A program made the translations under genes and the position numbers. Below the pieces are notes generated by a model that had not been told where the DNA came from, ran no database searches, and saw nothing but the letters and a program-made list of their open reading frames with translations. A DNA stretch of 64,000 bases from Agromyces sp. S2-1-8 (GTDB lineage: Bacteria; Actinomycetota; Actinomycetes; Actinomycetales; Microbacteriaceae). The DNA is taken from positions 1,860,001 through 1,924,000 of the forward strand of contig NZ_JAJOLP010000001.1 in the NCBI RefSeq assembly GCF_021129215.1, in the 5' to 3' direction. Shown one piece after another: positions 7,856 through 18,008 of the stretch. Position 1 is the stretch's first letter, and every line of letters begins with the position of its first letter.

Positions 7856-8794
7856 CTACGCCCGCGGCTCCGGCCCGGTGGGGGAGCGATCGGCGTCGGA
7901 GCCGGGGTGCGGCGCCGGCTCGGCCGGGACCCCCGGCGCCCGTCGCCGTCCGCGGGCGGCGAGCACCACGACGAGCGTCACGACGGCGGCGATGACGAGC
8001 AGTACGGCGAACCACGGCAGGAGCACGCCGAGGGCGACGGCGAGCGAAGACAGGAAGCCGACCAGGGCCGTCCACCCGGCGACGACCCCGCTCCAGAAGT
8101 CGTCGGGTGCCGGGGCCGGCGCCGCCTCGACCGTGGCGAGATCGAGCGTGAGGGTCGAGTAGTCGACCTGGTCGACGAGCTGGTCGCGCTGCTGGGTGAG
8201 GCTGTCGAGTTCGGCCTGGCGGGTCGTGAGCTCGGATTCGATGGCGATGAGATCGGCGATGGTCTCGGCTTCGGCGAGCAGCTGCTCGAGCCGGTCGACC
8301 GAGGCCGAGAGCGCCTCGATGCGCGCGTCGAGGTCGGTGCGCTGCTGCGTGACGTCGGAGGCCTGCATCGAGACGGAGTCCACCCGGCCGAGACCGCGGA
8401 TCTCGTCGACGACGCCGTCGAGCTCTGCCGCGGGCACGCGCAGCACGAGGTGCGCGCTCGGCGGTGACGCATCGGTGCCGGGCTGCTCCGTCCGGCTCTC
8501 GGTGCGCCCGCCGGCGCGGTCGACGATCGCGGCGGCCTCCTCGGCGGCGTCGATCGGATCGTCGACGGTCACCGCGATCCACCCCGTCGTGATCACGCTG
8601 CGGTCGACGGCGTCGGGCTCGGCCCGGGCCTCGTCGGCCGAGCCCCCGTCGGCGCCGGCGTCGCCGCCCTGGGCGGGAGCCGGCATGTCGGGCTCGGCGA
8701 CGCCGGGCGTGCTCGAGCTGCCGCCCATCGAGCAGCCGGCGAGCAGGAGGGCGATGATCGCGGCGGACGCCGCGGCGGGTGCGAGTCGTCTCAT
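7856..8794 (-). CDS. DUF4349 domain lipoprotein
   Basis: The 312-residue precursor has a lipoprotein signal: MRRLA, a hydrophobic stretch and lipobox LAGC with Cys21. The DUF4349 region covers about residues 60-240, with a long coiled coil near 165-215 (repeated Gln/Leu/Asp pattern, TRQAELDSLTQQRDQL), followed by a transmembrane segment near 250-285 and an Arg-rich cytoplasmic tail. So it is anchored at both ends, by lipid and by a helix. The function of the family is unknown. The ATG at 8794 lies 6 bp after a TACCCT hexamer (8801-8806, minus strand), which suggests a leaderless transcript that continues into the acyl-CoA dehydrogenase gene. Confidence 0.8.
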   Translation of the reverse strand: MRRLAPAAASAAIIALLLAGCSMGGSSSTPGVAEPDMPAPAQGGDAGADGGSADEARAEPDAVDRSVITTGWIAVTVDDPIDAAEEAAAIVDRAGGRTESRTEQPGTDASPPSAHLVLRVPAAELDGVVDEIRGLGRVDSVSMQASDVTQQRTDLDARIEALSASVDRLEQLLAEAETIADLIAIESELTTRQAELDSLTQQRDQLVDQVDYSTLTLDLATVEAAPAPAPDDFWSGVVAGWTALVGFLSSLAVALGVLLPWFAVLLVIAAVVTLVVVLAARGRRRAPGVPAEPAPHPGSDADRSPTGPEPRA

Positions 8795-8892
8795 GCGGTC
8801 AGGGTATTGCCGCGCCGGGAGCCAGTGTCTGGACGGGCGCTGGGAGTCGGGTCACGATCCGGTCGCGGCCGGACGAGCGCGAGCGGCGCGCG

Positions 8893-9726
8893 TCAGTCGT
8901 CGTCGGGATCTCGTCCGGTGCGCTCGCCGGTCTCGAGGGAGGCGATCGCGGCGAGGTCGTCGACGCCGAGCTCGAAGTCGAAGACGTCGAGGTTCTCGCG
9001 GATGCGCTCCGGCGACGACGCCTTCGGGATCACGACGTTGCCGAGCTGGACGTGCCAGCGCAGCACGATCTGCGCCGGGCTGCGCCCGTGCGCCGTCGAC
9101 AGCCGGGCGAGCACCGGGTCGTCGAGGAGGCGACCCCGGGCGAGCGGGGACCACGCCTCGGTGCGGATGCCGCGTGCCGCATGGAACTCGCGGAGGGCGG
9201 CCTGCGGCAGCCGCGGATGCAGCTCGACCTGGTTGACGACCGGGGCGACGCCCGTCTCGCCGATGATGCGGTCGAGGTGGTGGGCGTGGAAGTTCGAGAC
9301 CCCGATCGAGCGCACCCGTCCTTCGTCGCGGAGCCGCACGAGGGCCCGCCAGGTGTCGACGTAGCGGTCGGTCGACGGCACCGGCCAGTGGATGAGGAAG
9401 AGGTCGAGCCGGTCGAGCCCGAGCCGGCCCATCGACGCGTCGAAAGCGCGGAGCGCCTCGTCGTAGCCGTTGTCGTCCTTCCACACCTTGCTCGTCACGA
9501 AGAGCTCGTCGCGCGGCACCTCGGCCGCGCGCACGGCCGCGCCGGCACCCTGCTCGTTCTCGTAGAAGGCGGCCGTGTCGAGGTGGCGGTAGCCGGTCGC
9601 GATCGCGACGCCGGCGAGCTGCGCCGCGTCGTGCGCGGGCACCTTGTAGAGCCCGTAGCCGAGCTGCGGGATCGCGTGGCCGTCGGCCAGCGGCACGAGC
9701 GGTGCGAGCGGGAGCTGTCGAGGCAT
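8893..9726 (-). CDS. Aldo/keto reductase (2,5-diketo-gluconate reductase type)
   Basis: The 277-residue protein is a TIM-barrel NADPH-dependent carbonyl reductase. The catalytic tetrad is complete: Asp50, Tyr55 (DTAAFYENE), Lys80 (TSKVW) and His113 (LIHWP). GVSNFHAHHL near residue 150 and VIPKASSPERIRENLDVFDF near the C-terminus bind the nucleotide. The ATG at 9726 (MPRQLPLAP) has an AAGGGCG ribosome binding site and follows the MFS gene stop by 14 bp, so both are probably one operon. A paralogue with the same tetrad lies at 18852. The substrate is not known. Confidence 0.85.
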   Translation of the reverse strand: MPRQLPLAPLVPLADGHAIPQLGYGLYKVPAHDAAQLAGVAIATGYRHLDTAAFYENEQGAGAAVRAAEVPRDELFVTSKVWKDDNGYDEALRAFDASMGRLGLDRLDLFLIHWPVPSTDRYVDTWRALVRLRDEGRVRSIGVSNFHAHHLDRIIGETGVAPVVNQVELHPRLPQAALREFHAARGIRTEAWSPLARGRLLDDPVLARLSTAHGRSPAQIVLRWHVQLGNVVIPKASSPERIRENLDVFDFELGVDDLAAIASLETGERTGRDPDDD

Positions 9727-9740
9727 CCTGGCGCCCTTCG

Positions 9741-10949
9741 TCAACTGGGTTGGAGCGGCACCGGTTCGGTGTCGGGAATGGGGCTCGCGTCGCGGCCTCG
9801 GAGATCGGGGTGCCATCGGCGTGCGAACGCGGGCACGAGGAACCCGAGGAAGGCGAGCGCGCTCGCCGCCCAGAACGCGCCCTGCGCGCCGTAGCCGTCG
9901 ATGAGGAAGCCGGCGAGGGCCGAGCCGAGTGCGGCGCCGATGAGCTGGCCCGTGCCGACCCAGCCGTACGCCTCGGCGGTGTCGGAGAACTTCACGCTCG
10001 CCGAGACGATCGCGAACAGCACCGCGAGCGCGGGCGCGATGCCGATGCCGGCGACGAAGAGGGTGATCGAGAGCCACCAGAAGTCCATCACGAACGCTGC
10101 GAGCGCGGTGCCGACGAACACGATGAACATGCGGCGGGCGGTCGACCACGGTCCGATGGGGACGTGGCCGAGGAAGAGGCCGCCGGCGAGCGATCCGATG
10201 GAGAAGATCGCGAGCACGATGCCGGCCTCGCTGCCGTCGTGGCCGAAGACGGCCACGACGCCGGCCTCGATGGCCGCGCACGCGCCGATCAGGAGGAATC
10301 CGACGACAGTCGCGAGCAGGACGGCGGGGCGGGCGAGCACGGTGCCGAACCGGCGTTTCGAGCGGGGGATGCGCACCCGGCCGAGTTCGGGGGAGGAGAT
10401 GAACCAGGCGCCGCCCACGACCATGAGCAGGGCGGCGAGCAGGATGGCCCACACCGTGCCGATCTGCGTCGCGACGAAGGTCGTGACGACCGGCCCGACG
10501 ACCCAGATGATCTCCTGCGCCGAGGCGTCGAGGGAGAACAGCGGGGTGAGCTGTCGCGAGTTCACCATCTTCGGGTAGATCGTGCGCACGGCGGGCTGCA
10601 CGGGCGGGGTCGCGAGACCGGCGACGAGGCCGACCGCCATGTACAGCGGCACGGTGAGGGGCAGCACTCCGATCGCGACCACGGCGCTCACGCAGATCAC
10701 GAGCGTGACGACGAGCACCGGGCGCATGCCGAACCGACCCATGAGGCGGCTCGTGAGCGGGCCGGCGACGGCCTGCCCGATCGACGTGGCGGCGAGCACG
10801 AGCCCGGCTGCGCCGTACGAGCCCGTCTGCTGCTCGACGTGCAGCAGGAACGCGAGCGAGAGCATTCCCGACGGGAAGCGCGCGGTCAGCTGGGCGGCGA
10901 TGATGCGTGCGACGCCCTGCGTCTTGAGCAGTTCGGAGTAGGTTCCCAC
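9741..10949 (-). CDS. MFS transporter, 12-helix
   Basis: The 402-residue protein has about twelve hydrophobic helices in two halves and the cytoplasmic loop motif GRFGMRPVL after helix 2, typical of the major facilitator superfamily. SIGSLAGGLFLG in the second half repeats the pattern. It starts at GTG 10949 with a TAGGCT hexamer nine bases upstream on the minus strand. It is followed closely by an aldo/keto reductase gene, which suggests efflux or uptake of a carbonyl compound or its product, but the substrate cannot be inferred with confidence. Confidence 0.8.
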   Translation of the reverse strand: MGTYSELLKTQGVARIIAAQLTARFPSGMLSLAFLLHVEQQTGSYGAAGLVLAATSIGQAVAGPLTSRLMGRFGMRPVLVVTLVICVSAVVAIGVLPLTVPLYMAVGLVAGLATPPVQPAVRTIYPKMVNSRQLTPLFSLDASAQEIIWVVGPVVTTFVATQIGTVWAILLAALLMVVGGAWFISSPELGRVRIPRSKRRFGTVLARPAVLLATVVGFLLIGACAAIEAGVVAVFGHDGSEAGIVLAIFSIGSLAGGLFLGHVPIGPWSTARRMFIVFVGTALAAFVMDFWWLSITLFVAGIGIAPALAVLFAIVSASVKFSDTAEAYGWVGTGQLIGAALGSALAGFLIDGYGAQGAFWAASALAFLGFLVPAFARRWHPDLRGRDASPIPDTEPVPLQPS

Positions 10950-11095
10950 GGTGCGCCAAGCCTATCGATCGGTGCGACGCGCCCGCCGAACGGCTGCGCA
11001 GTGCGGCATTGCGTCTCGAAAGTACGGAATCTTGCGTCTCGAGGGTGTGAAGCGGGCGATTCGAATCGCCACCGAATCGTGATCTGCCGAGATGC

Positions 11096-11123
11096 TTGCG
11101 TCGAGCCTGCGGTGGTTTAGGCT
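11096..11123 (+). promoter_or_regulatory. Candidate promoter of the polar amino acid ABC operon
   Basis: TTGCGT (11096-11101) and TAGGCT (11118-11123) are 16 bp apart and lie about 75 bp upstream of the binding-protein start. The surrounding 250 bp between the MFS gene and this operon hold no gene that I can support. Confidence 0.5.
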
Positions 11124-11198
11124 CGGTCTACGGCGACGGAGCCTCACTTTGCGCTCAGTCGTTTGTCCCCATCATCATGTGACGACAGAGGTATCAAC

Positions 11199-12101
11199 AT
11201 GAACATCCGACGCCTGCTCCTGCCGGCCGCCATCGCCTCCGCCGCGGCCCTGCTCTTCACCGGCTGCGTCAACAACTCCGAGAGCGAGGGCGGCGGTTCC
11301 GAGAGCACCGCCCCCAAGACCTCGGTCGAGGCCGACGACGCCGCGGTGGCCCTGCTGCCCGCCGAGGTCAAGGACTCGGGCGTGCTGCGCATCGGCACCG
11401 ACGCCGAGTACCCGCCCAACGAGTACAAGAACGACGCCGGCGAGCCGACCGGCTGGGGCGTCACCCTCGCCGAGGCGGTCTCGGCCAAGCTCGGGCTCGA
11501 GCCCGAGTGGGAGATCCTGAGCTTCGACAGCATCATCCCCCGCATCCAGGAGGGCGCCCTCGACATGGGCTCGTCGTCGTTCACCGACACGGTCGAGCGC
11601 CAGGCCTCGGTCGACTTCGTCGACTTCCTGAACGCGGGCAGCCTGTGGGCCGCGCCCGCCGGCAGCGACATCACCCCCGACACCGCGTGCGGCAAGACCG
11701 TCGCCGTGCAGTCGGGCACCATCCAGCACACCGACGAGCTGCCCGCACGCAGCCAGGAGTGCGTCGACGCGGGCGAGGAGCCCATCGAGATCCTGCCGTT
11801 CGAGGGGCAGCCCGAGGTCACGAACGCCGTCGTCAACGGCAAGGCCGACGCCTTCTCCGCCGACCTGCCCGTGACGGGTGACGCGGTCGCCAACCTCGAC
11901 GGCCAGCTCGAGACGGTCGGCGAGATGTTCGACGCGGCTCCCTACGGCTTCGCCACCCAGAAGGACAGCGACATGACGAAGGCCGTGCAGGCCGCGGTGC
12001 AGTCGCTCATCGACGACGGCACGTACCTCGAGATCCTGAAGTCGGCCGGCATCGAGTCGGGTGCCGTCGACGAGGCGACCATCAACGGCGCGACGAACTG
12101 A
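11199..12101 (+). CDS. Polar amino acid ABC transporter, substrate-binding lipoprotein
   Basis: The 300-residue precursor has a short basic N-terminus, a hydrophobic stretch and lipobox FTGC with Cys23, so it is a lipid-anchored extracytoplasmic receptor. The mature part is a solute-binding family 3 fold: LRIGTDAEYPPNEY near the N-terminus, then GWGVTLAEAVSAKLGLEPEW, and DALDMG-type hinge residues. This family binds polar amino acids such as glutamate, glutamine or cystine; the ligand cannot be fixed. The ATG at 11199 is preceded by ACAGAGG. The permease and ATPase genes follow at once in one operon. Confidence 0.85.
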   Translation: MNIRRLLLPAAIASAAALLFTGCVNNSESEGGGSESTAPKTSVEADDAAVALLPAEVKDSGVLRIGTDAEYPPNEYKNDAGEPTGWGVTLAEAVSAKLGLEPEWEILSFDSIIPRIQEGALDMGSSSFTDTVERQASVDFVDFLNAGSLWAAPAGSDITPDTACGKTVAVQSGTIQHTDELPARSQECVDAGEEPIEILPFEGQPEVTNAVVNGKADAFSADLPVTGDAVANLDGQLETVGEMFDAAPYGFATQKDSDMTKAVQAAVQSLIDDGTYLEILKSAGIESGAVDEATINGATN

Positions 12102-12120
12102 CCTGAGAAGCACCGCAGTC

Positions 12121-13119
12121 ATGTCCGACATGCCTTCCCGGCCGGCGGGGTCCGAGACCCCGCCGGCCGGCTCCGGAACCGACACGCCCCCCGAGGCGAT
12201 CAAGGCCATCAAGCTGCGCCACCCGTGGCGCATGGTCCTCGCCGTCGTGCTCATCGTGCTCGTCGTCCTCTTCGTCGTCGACGCGGCCGTCAACCGGCCG
12301 GTCTACAACTGGACCGAGGTCGGCAAGTACCTCTTCGACACGCGAGTCGTCGAAGCCGCCGGCTACACCCTGCAGCTGACCGTGTACTCGATGGTCATCG
12401 CGATCATCCTGGGCATCGTGCTCGCCGTGATGCGCCTCTCGCCGAACCCCGTCGTGAAGTCGGTGGCGTGGGTGTACCTGTGGCTGTTCCGCGGAACCCC
12501 GGTGTACGTGCAGCTCGTGTTCTGGGGCCTCATCGGCGTCATCTACAAGTCGATCGACATCGGCCTCCCCGGCTCCGAGCCGTGGCTGTCGATCACGACG
12601 AGCGACCTGCTGAGCTACTTCGCCCTCGCGGTCATCGGCCTCGCGCTCAACGAGGCCGCCTACATGGCGGAGATCGTGCGCGCGGGCCTGCTCGCGGTCG
12701 ACCGCGGCCAGGAGGAGGCGGCGACCGCCCTCGGCCTCGGCTGGTGGCACACGATGAGCCGGGTCATCCTGCCGCAGGCCATGCGCGTGATCATCCCGCC
12801 GACCGGCAACGAGGTCATCTCGATGCTGAAGACGACCTCGCTCGTCATCGCCGTGCCGTTCACGCTCGAACTGTTCACGCGCACGAGCGACATCGCGGCG
12901 AAGACGTACCAGCCGGTGCCGATGCTGATCGTCGCGTCGATCTGGTACCTCGCGATCACGTCGATCCTGATGGTCGGCCAGTACTACCTCGAGAAGCACT
13001 ACGCGAAGGGCATCGACCAGCGACCGGCCGTGCAGCAGCCGACCGTCGAGACGAGCGCGGTCGCCGCGGTCGACACGGAGGTCCCGCCGTCGAACCACCA
13101 CGCCGGAGGAGGCGCATGA
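12121..13119 (+). CDS. Polar amino acid ABC transporter, permease
   Basis: The 332-residue membrane protein has the HisM/GlnP family pattern: an N-terminal helix, [30 protein letters not shown], and [11 protein letters not shown]. The cytoplasmic EAA loop, [30 protein letters not shown], contacts the ATPase. Both N- and C-terminal tails are long and low complexity (Pro/Gly/Thr-rich at the start, Val/Thr/Ala-rich at the end), which makes it longer than a typical 220-260 residue permease. The start at 12121 lies 19 bp after the receptor gene, and the stop overlaps the ATPase start in ATGA. Confidence 0.88.
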   Translation: MSDMPSRPAGSETPPAGSGTDTPPEAIKAIKLRHPWRMVLAVVLIVLVVLFVVDAAVNRPVYNWTEVGKYLFDTRVVEAAGYTLQLTVYSMVIAIILGIVLAVMRLSPNPVVKSVAWVYLWLFRGTPVYVQLVFWGLIGVIYKSIDIGLPGSEPWLSITTSDLLSYFALAVIGLALNEAAYMAEIVRAGLLAVDRGQEEAATALGLGWWHTMSRVILPQAMRVIIPPTGNEVISMLKTTSLVIAVPFTLELFTRTSDIAAKTYQPVPMLIVASIWYLAITSILMVGQYYLEKHYAKGIDQRPAVQQPTVETSAVAAVDTEVPPSNHHAGGGA

Positions 13120-13892
13120 ACGCCGCGGAGACCCCCATGGTGAAGGCCGAGGCGGTGTCGAAGTCCTACGGCTCGAACACCGTGCTCCGGTCGATCTCGC
13201 TCGAGGTGAAGCGCGGCGAGGTGCTCTGCCTCGTGGGGCCGTCGGGCTCGGGCAAGTCGACCTTCCTCCGCTGCATCAACCACCTCGAGACCGTGAGCAC
13301 CGGACGGCTCTCGGTCGACGGCCAGCTCGTGGGCTACCGCCAGCACGGCGACAAGATCTACGAGCTGCACCCGAAGGAGGCCGCGAAGCAGCGCCGCGAC
13401 ATCGGCATGGTGTTCCAGCGCTTCAACCTCTTCCCGCACATGACGGCCGTCGAGAACGTGATGCTCGCACCGACGCTGCTGAAGAAGGGGCTGCCGAAGT
13501 CGCAGGCGAAGGCGCGCGCGCTCGAGCTGCTCGCCCGCGTCGGCCTCGCCGAGCGCTCCGACTACTACCCCTCGCAGTTGTCGGGCGGGCAGCAGCAGCG
13601 TGTCGCGATCGCCAGGGCGCTCGCGATGGAGCCGAAGCTCATGCTGTTCGACGAGCCGACCTCGGCGCTCGACCCCGAGCTCGTCGGCGAGGTGCTCGAG
13701 GTCATGAAGGAGCTCGCGAAGAGCGGCATGACGATGATCGTCGTGACGCACGAGATGGGCTTCGCCCGCGAGGTCGCCGACACGCTCGTCTTCATGGACG
13801 GGGGCGTCGTCGTCGAGTCGGGCGACCCGCGAGAAGTGCTCTCGAACCCGCAGCACCAGCGCACCAAGGCGTTCCTCTCCAAGGTGCTCTGA
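13116..13892 (+). CDS. Polar amino acid ABC transporter, ATP-binding protein
   Basis: The 258-residue ATPase carries Walker [10 protein letters not shown] at 41-49, signature LSGGQ at 155-159, Walker B LMLFDE at 175-180 and the switch His in [11 protein letters not shown]. It matches the GlnQ/HisP group that energises polar amino acid uptake. An insert, [20 protein letters not shown] near 74-93, is usual for actinobacterial members. It overlaps the permease gene by 4 bp. A hairpin follows 16 bp after the stop. Confidence 0.92.
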   Translation: MNAAETPMVKAEAVSKSYGSNTVLRSISLEVKRGEVLCLVGPSGSGKSTFLRCINHLETVSTGRLSVDGQLVGYRQHGDKIYELHPKEAAKQRRDIGMVFQRFNLFPHMTAVENVMLAPTLLKKGLPKSQAKARALELLARVGLAERSDYYPSQLSGGQQQRVAIARALAMEPKLMLFDEPTSALDPELVGEVLEVMKELAKSGMTMIVVTHEMGFAREVADTLVFMDGGVVVESGDPREVLSNPQHQRTKAFLSKVL

Positions 13893-13907
13893 GGCGCATC
13901 CGCCCCG

Positions 13908-13940
13908 AAGGCGCTCGTCGGCTCAGCCGGCGAGCGCCTT
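13908..13940. terminator. Bidirectional hairpin terminator between the amino acid ABC operon and hrpA
   Basis: AAGGCGCTCG (13908-13917) pairs perfectly with CGAGCGCCTT (13931-13940). The inner bases add five more pairs with one G-T wobble, leaving a TCA loop. It overlaps the last codons of the convergent hrpA gene. No T-run follows. Confidence 0.6.
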
Positions 13941-16900
13941 CTGCACGCGCTGGACCGAGACGGTCTCGGCCGTGCGCAGCTCCTGGGCGAAGAGGCCCAC
14001 GCGCAGCTCCTCGAGCATCCACCGCACGCGCACGAGCACCGGGTCGGCCTCGGCGTCGATCGGCAGCGTGCCTCCGGCCTTCTCATAGGCCGAACGGGCG
14101 ACGTCGAACTCGTTCATGAGCTGCCGGTCGCGTCCGGGGTTGTCCACGAGCTTGCGCACGCGCGCCGTGATCGCCTCGAGGTACCGCGGCAGGTGGCGCA
14201 GCCGCTCGAGCCCCGTGGCCGAGACGAACCCGTTCGGCACGAGGGCGGCGAGCTGCTCGCGGAGGTCGGCGAGCGCCGCCATGAGCTGGATGCTCGACGC
14301 GCCCGAGATCGCCCGGTCGGCCTCGCGGGCCGCCCTGAGGATCCGGGCGACGAGCGACACCGTCTCGAACAGCCGGTCGACGATCGTGGCCGCGACCGCG
14401 TCGCGCACGGCATCGAACTCGGCTCGCGTCCGCAGGATCCCGTCGGGGTGGCGGGCACGCAGTTCGGCGTCGACGCAGGCGGCGAGGCAGTCGTCGAGCA
14501 GCGCGCGGGTCGACGGGTACGCGCTCGCGGCGAGCGCGAGCTTCTCCTCGTTCGAGAGGTGCTCCTGCACATAGGCGACCGGCGTCGGGGTCGAGAGCAC
14601 GACGAGCCGCCGGATGCCTCGCCGGAGCGCCCGATCGCGCTCCTCGGGCGTCGCGACGAGCCGGAGGGCCACCGCCTCGCGCTCGTCGACGAGTGTCGGA
14701 TAGGCCCGCACGACGTTGCCGGCCTGGCTCGTGTCGAGATGCTCGGGCAGCGCGTCCCACTCCCAGGCGGTGATGCCGCCGCGCTCGGCGAGCTCGGGGG
14801 GAGGGGCGGTGGCGGGCCGCGGGCCGCGCCGGTCGTCGTTCCGTGCGCCGCGTCCATTGCGGCGGTCGCCCGCGACGGCCGGGCGATCGCCGGGACCGCC
14901 CGACCCGCTCACGGCGCGCGCGACGGCGTCGCGCGTGCGGTCGGCGAGCCGGGCCTGCAGCTCGGACAGGTCCTTCGACGCGCCGAGCGCGCGGCCGCGC
15001 TCGTCGACGGCGCGGAACGTGACCCGAAGGTGCGGCGGCACGCGGTCGAGGTCGAAGTCGCTCGGGTCGACGGGCGTGAACGTGAGCCGCCGGATCGCCC
15101 GGCCGACCTCGGCGACGAGCGGTTCGCGAGGCTCGCCGCCCTCGGGGCCGTCCGGAAGCTCGGCGGCGATCTTCGCCGCCCACTCGGCCGCCGGGACGAC
15201 CTGGCGACGGAGCACCTTCGGCAGGGAGCGCAGCAGCGCCGTGATGAGCTCGTCGCGGAGTCCGGGGACCTGCCAGTCGAAGCCGGTCGCCTCGAGCCGC
15301 GGCAGCAGCACGAGCGGCACGACGACCGTGACGCCGTCGTCGTCGGCCCCGGGTTCGAAGCGGTACGCGAGCGAGAGGGTCTGGTCGCCCTGCCGCCAGC
15401 GGTCGGGGAAGCCGTCGTCGTGCGCGCGGTCGGTGTCCTCGCCGAGCAGGTCCTCTCGGCGCATCGTGAGGAGGTCGGGCGCCGTGCGCTGCGCACCGCG
15501 CCACCACCGCTCGAACGAGCGAACGTCGGCGACGTCGTGCGGCACGCGCGCCTCGTAGAACGCGACCACCGCCTCGTCGCCCGCGAGCAGGTCACGGCGG
15601 CGGGTGCGCTCCTCGACCTCGCCGAGCTCGCCGCGCAGCGCCCGGTTCTGCCTGACGAACGCGAAGAGCCGGCGATCGAGCTTCGAGGTGTCCCAGTCCT
15701 CGTCGACGAGGGCGTGCCGGATGAACAGCTCGCGGGCGAGCTCGGCGTCGACCCGGGCGAGCTGGATCCGCCGCTTCGCGACGATCGGCACGCCGAACAG
15801 CAGCACCTTCTCGTCGGCGACGGCCGAGCCCTGGCGGCGCTCCCAGCGCGGCTCGGAGTAGCTGCGCTTGGCGAGCGGGCCGGCGAGCTGCTCGGCCCAT
15901 GCCGGGTCGATCGCGGCATTCGTGCGGGCGAAGAGCCGGCTCGTCTCGACCAGTTCGGCGCTCATGAGCGCCGGCGGCGGCTTCTTCGCGAGTGCGGAGC
16001 CGGGGAAGACCACGAAGCGGGTGTTGCGGGCGCCGAGGAACTCGGCGTCGCGGCGCCGTCCCCTGCGATCGGCGTCGCGCGCGCCGCCGCGCCCCGTCGA
16101 CGTCGGTGCTGATTGGCGCAGGGCGTCGTCACGCAGCCCGATCTGCGAGAGGAGACCCGCGAGGAGCGCCCGGTGGATGCCGTCGCCGTTCGGTTCGCCG
16201 GCCCGCTCGGCGATGTGCAGGCCGAGCGGCTTCGCGAGGCGCACGAGCTGGCGGTACAGGTCCTGCCACTCCCGCACGCGCAGGTAGTTCAGGAACTCCG
16301 ACCTGCACATGCGGCGGAACGCGCTGCCCGAGAGCTCGCGCTGCTGCCGCTCGAGGTGGTTCCAGAGGTTCAGGAGCGTCAGGAAGTCGCTCGTCGGGTC
16401 GACGAATCGAGCGTGGGACCCGTTCGCCTCCTCGCGGCGCTCGAGGGGGCGCTCGCGCGGGTCCTGGACGGTGAGGCCCGCGACGATCGCGAGCACCTCG
16501 CGCGAGACGCCCTGCGCCTTCGACTCGAGCACCATGCGCGCGAAGCGCGGCTCGATCGGCAGGCGCGAGAGCTGGCGTCCGATGCGCGTGAGCTGCGGCC
16601 CGTCGCCCGCGGCGCCGTCGTCGAGCGCACCGAGTTCGCGCAGCAGCTCGAGACCGTCGCGGATTCCGCGGGCGTCGGGCGGCGTGAGGAACGGGAACTC
16701 CTCGATCGGGCCGAGCCCGAGGGACGCCATCTGCAGGATCACCGCGGCGAGGTTCGTGCGCAGGATCTCGGGGTCGGTGAACTCGGGCCGGCGCTCGAAG
16801 TCCTCCTCCGAGTAGAGCCGGATCGCGATGCCGTCGCTCGTGCGGCCCGACCGGCCGGAGCGCTGGTTCGCCGAGGCCTGCGAGATCGGCTCGATCGGCA

Positions 16901-17927
16901 GCCGCTGCACCTTCGAGCGCACCGAGTACCTGCTGATGCGCGCGGTGCCCGCGTCGACGACGTAGCGGATGCCCGGCACCGTGAGGCTCGTCTCGGCGAC
17001 GTTCGTCGCGAGCACGACGCGGCGCCGCAGGCCCGCGACCTTCGACGGTTCGAACACGCGGTGCTGATCGGCGGAGGACAGGCGCCCGTAGAGCGGCAGC
17101 ACCTCGGTCTCGCCGCCGCGACCGCCCGCATAGCGGGCCCGTACCGCCTGCTCGGCGTCGCGGATCTCGCCCTCGCCCGAGAGGAAGACGAGCACGTCGC
17201 CGCTCGACTCGCGGTCGAGCTCGTCGAGCGCGTCGATGATGCCGCGCTGCACGTCCTTGTCCTCGGCCGCGGCGCCCTCGTCCTCGTCGTCGTCGCCGAT
17301 ACCGGCCTCGGCGACGAGCGGCCGGTACCGGACCTCGACGGGATATGTCCGGCCCGACACCTCGATCACGGGCGCGGGCTCGCCCGAGCCATCCTCGAAG
17401 TGCCGCGCGAAGCTCTCGGGGTCGATCGTCGCGCTCGTGACGATGACCTTGAGGTCGGGGCGGCGCGGCAGCAGCCGCTTCAGGTAGCCGAGCAGGAAGT
17501 CGATGTTGAGGCTGCGCTCGTGCGCCTCGTCGATGATGATCGTGTCGTACCGGCGCAGGTCGCGGTCGCGGTGGATCTCGTTCAGCAGGATGCCGTCGGT
17601 CATCACCTTGACGCGGGTCGACTCGCTCACGCGGTCGGTGAAGCGCACCTGGTAGCCGACGAGGCCGCCGAGCTCGACGCCGAGCTCCTCGGAGATGCGC
17701 TCGGCGATCGTGCGCGCGGCGATGCGGCGGGGCTGGGTGTGCGCGATCGAGGTCCGGCCGAGCTCGAGGCAGATCTTCGGCAGCTGCGTCGTCTTGCCCG
17801 AGCCCGTCGCGCCGGCGACGATCACGACCTGGTGCGTCTCGAGGGCGCGCGCGATCTCGTCGCGCTGCGCGGAGACCGGCAGCTCGGCGGGATAGGTGAT
17901 CACGGGGATCGGCGCAGGCGACGACAT
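13923..17927 (-). CDS. hrpA: ATP-dependent DEAH-box RNA helicase HrpA
   Basis: The 1334-residue protein is full length for HrpA. The helicase core has the P-loop GATGSGKT at 39-46, DEAH at 133-136, VTSATI (motif III) and QRSGRSGRT-type motif VI near residue 350. Helicase-associated and OB-fold domains follow, and then the long C-terminal DUF3418 region, which separates HrpA from the shorter HrpB. It unwinds structured RNA and is linked with mRNA processing and ribosome rescue. ATG 17927 has GGAGGG upstream and a TACGAT hexamer at 17936-17941 (minus strand). The frame remains open far upstream, antisense to other genes, but those residues are not part of the protein. Confidence 0.92.
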   Translation of the reverse strand: MSSPAPIPVITYPAELPVSAQRDEIARALETHQVVIVAGATGSGKTTQLPKICLELGRTSIAHTQPRRIAARTIAERISEELGVELGGLVGYQVRFTDRVSESTRVKVMTDGILLNEIHRDRDLRRYDTIIIDEAHERSLNIDFLLGYLKRLLPRRPDLKVIVTSATIDPESFARHFEDGSGEPAPVIEVSGRTYPVEVRYRPLVAEAGIGDDDEDEGAAAEDKDVQRGIIDALDELDRESSGDVLVFLSGEGEIRDAEQAVRARYAGGRGGETEVLPLYGRLSSADQHRVFEPSKVAGLRRRVVLATNVAETSLTVPGIRYVVDAGTARISRYSVRSKVQRLPIEPISQASANQRSGRSGRTSDGIAIRLYSEEDFERRPEFTDPEILRTNLAAVILQMASLGLGPIEEFPFLTPPDARGIRDGLELLRELGALDDGAAGDGPQLTRIGRQLSRLPIEPRFARMVLESKAQGVSREVLAIVAGLTVQDPRERPLERREEANGSHARFVDPTSDFLTLLNLWNHLERQQRELSGSAFRRMCRSEFLNYLRVREWQDLYRQLVRLAKPLGLHIAERAGEPNGDGIHRALLAGLLSQIGLRDDALRQSAPTSTGRGGARDADRRGRRRDAEFLGARNTRFVVFPGSALAKKPPPALMSAELVETSRLFARTNAAIDPAWAEQLAGPLAKRSYSEPRWERRQGSAVADEKVLLFGVPIVAKRRIQLARVDAELARELFIRHALVDEDWDTSKLDRRLFAFVRQNRALRGELGEVEERTRRRDLLAGDEAVVAFYEARVPHDVADVRSFERWWRGAQRTAPDLLTMRREDLLGEDTDRAHDDGFPDRWRQGDQTLSLAYRFEPGADDDGVTVVVPLVLLPRLEATGFDWQVPGLRDELITALLRSLPKVLRRQVVPAAEWAAKIAAELPDGPEGGEPREPLVAEVGRAIRRLTFTPVDPSDFDLDRVPPHLRVTFRAVDERGRALGASKDLSELQARLADRTRDAVARAVSGSGGPGDRPAVAGDRRNGRGARNDDRRGPRPATAPPPELAERGGITAWEWDALPEHLDTSQAGNVVRAYPTLVDEREAVALRLVATPEERDRALRRGIRRLVVLSTPTPVAYVQEHLSNEEKLALAASAYPSTRALLDDCLAACVDAELRARHPDGILRTRAEFDAVRDAVAATIVDRLFETVSLVARILRAAREADRAISGASSIQLMAALADLREQLAALVPNGFVSATGLERLRHLPRYLEAITARVRKLVDNPGRDRQLMNEFDVARSAYEKAGGTLPIDAEADPVLVRVRWMLEELRVGLFAQELRTAETVSVQRVQKALAG

Positions 17928-18008
17928 AGCCCTCCATCGTATGACGTGGTGGGTCGCACGAGGACGCCGAGCGCTGAACCGGGTCGCCGCGATCGGTAGC
18001 GTGGAGGC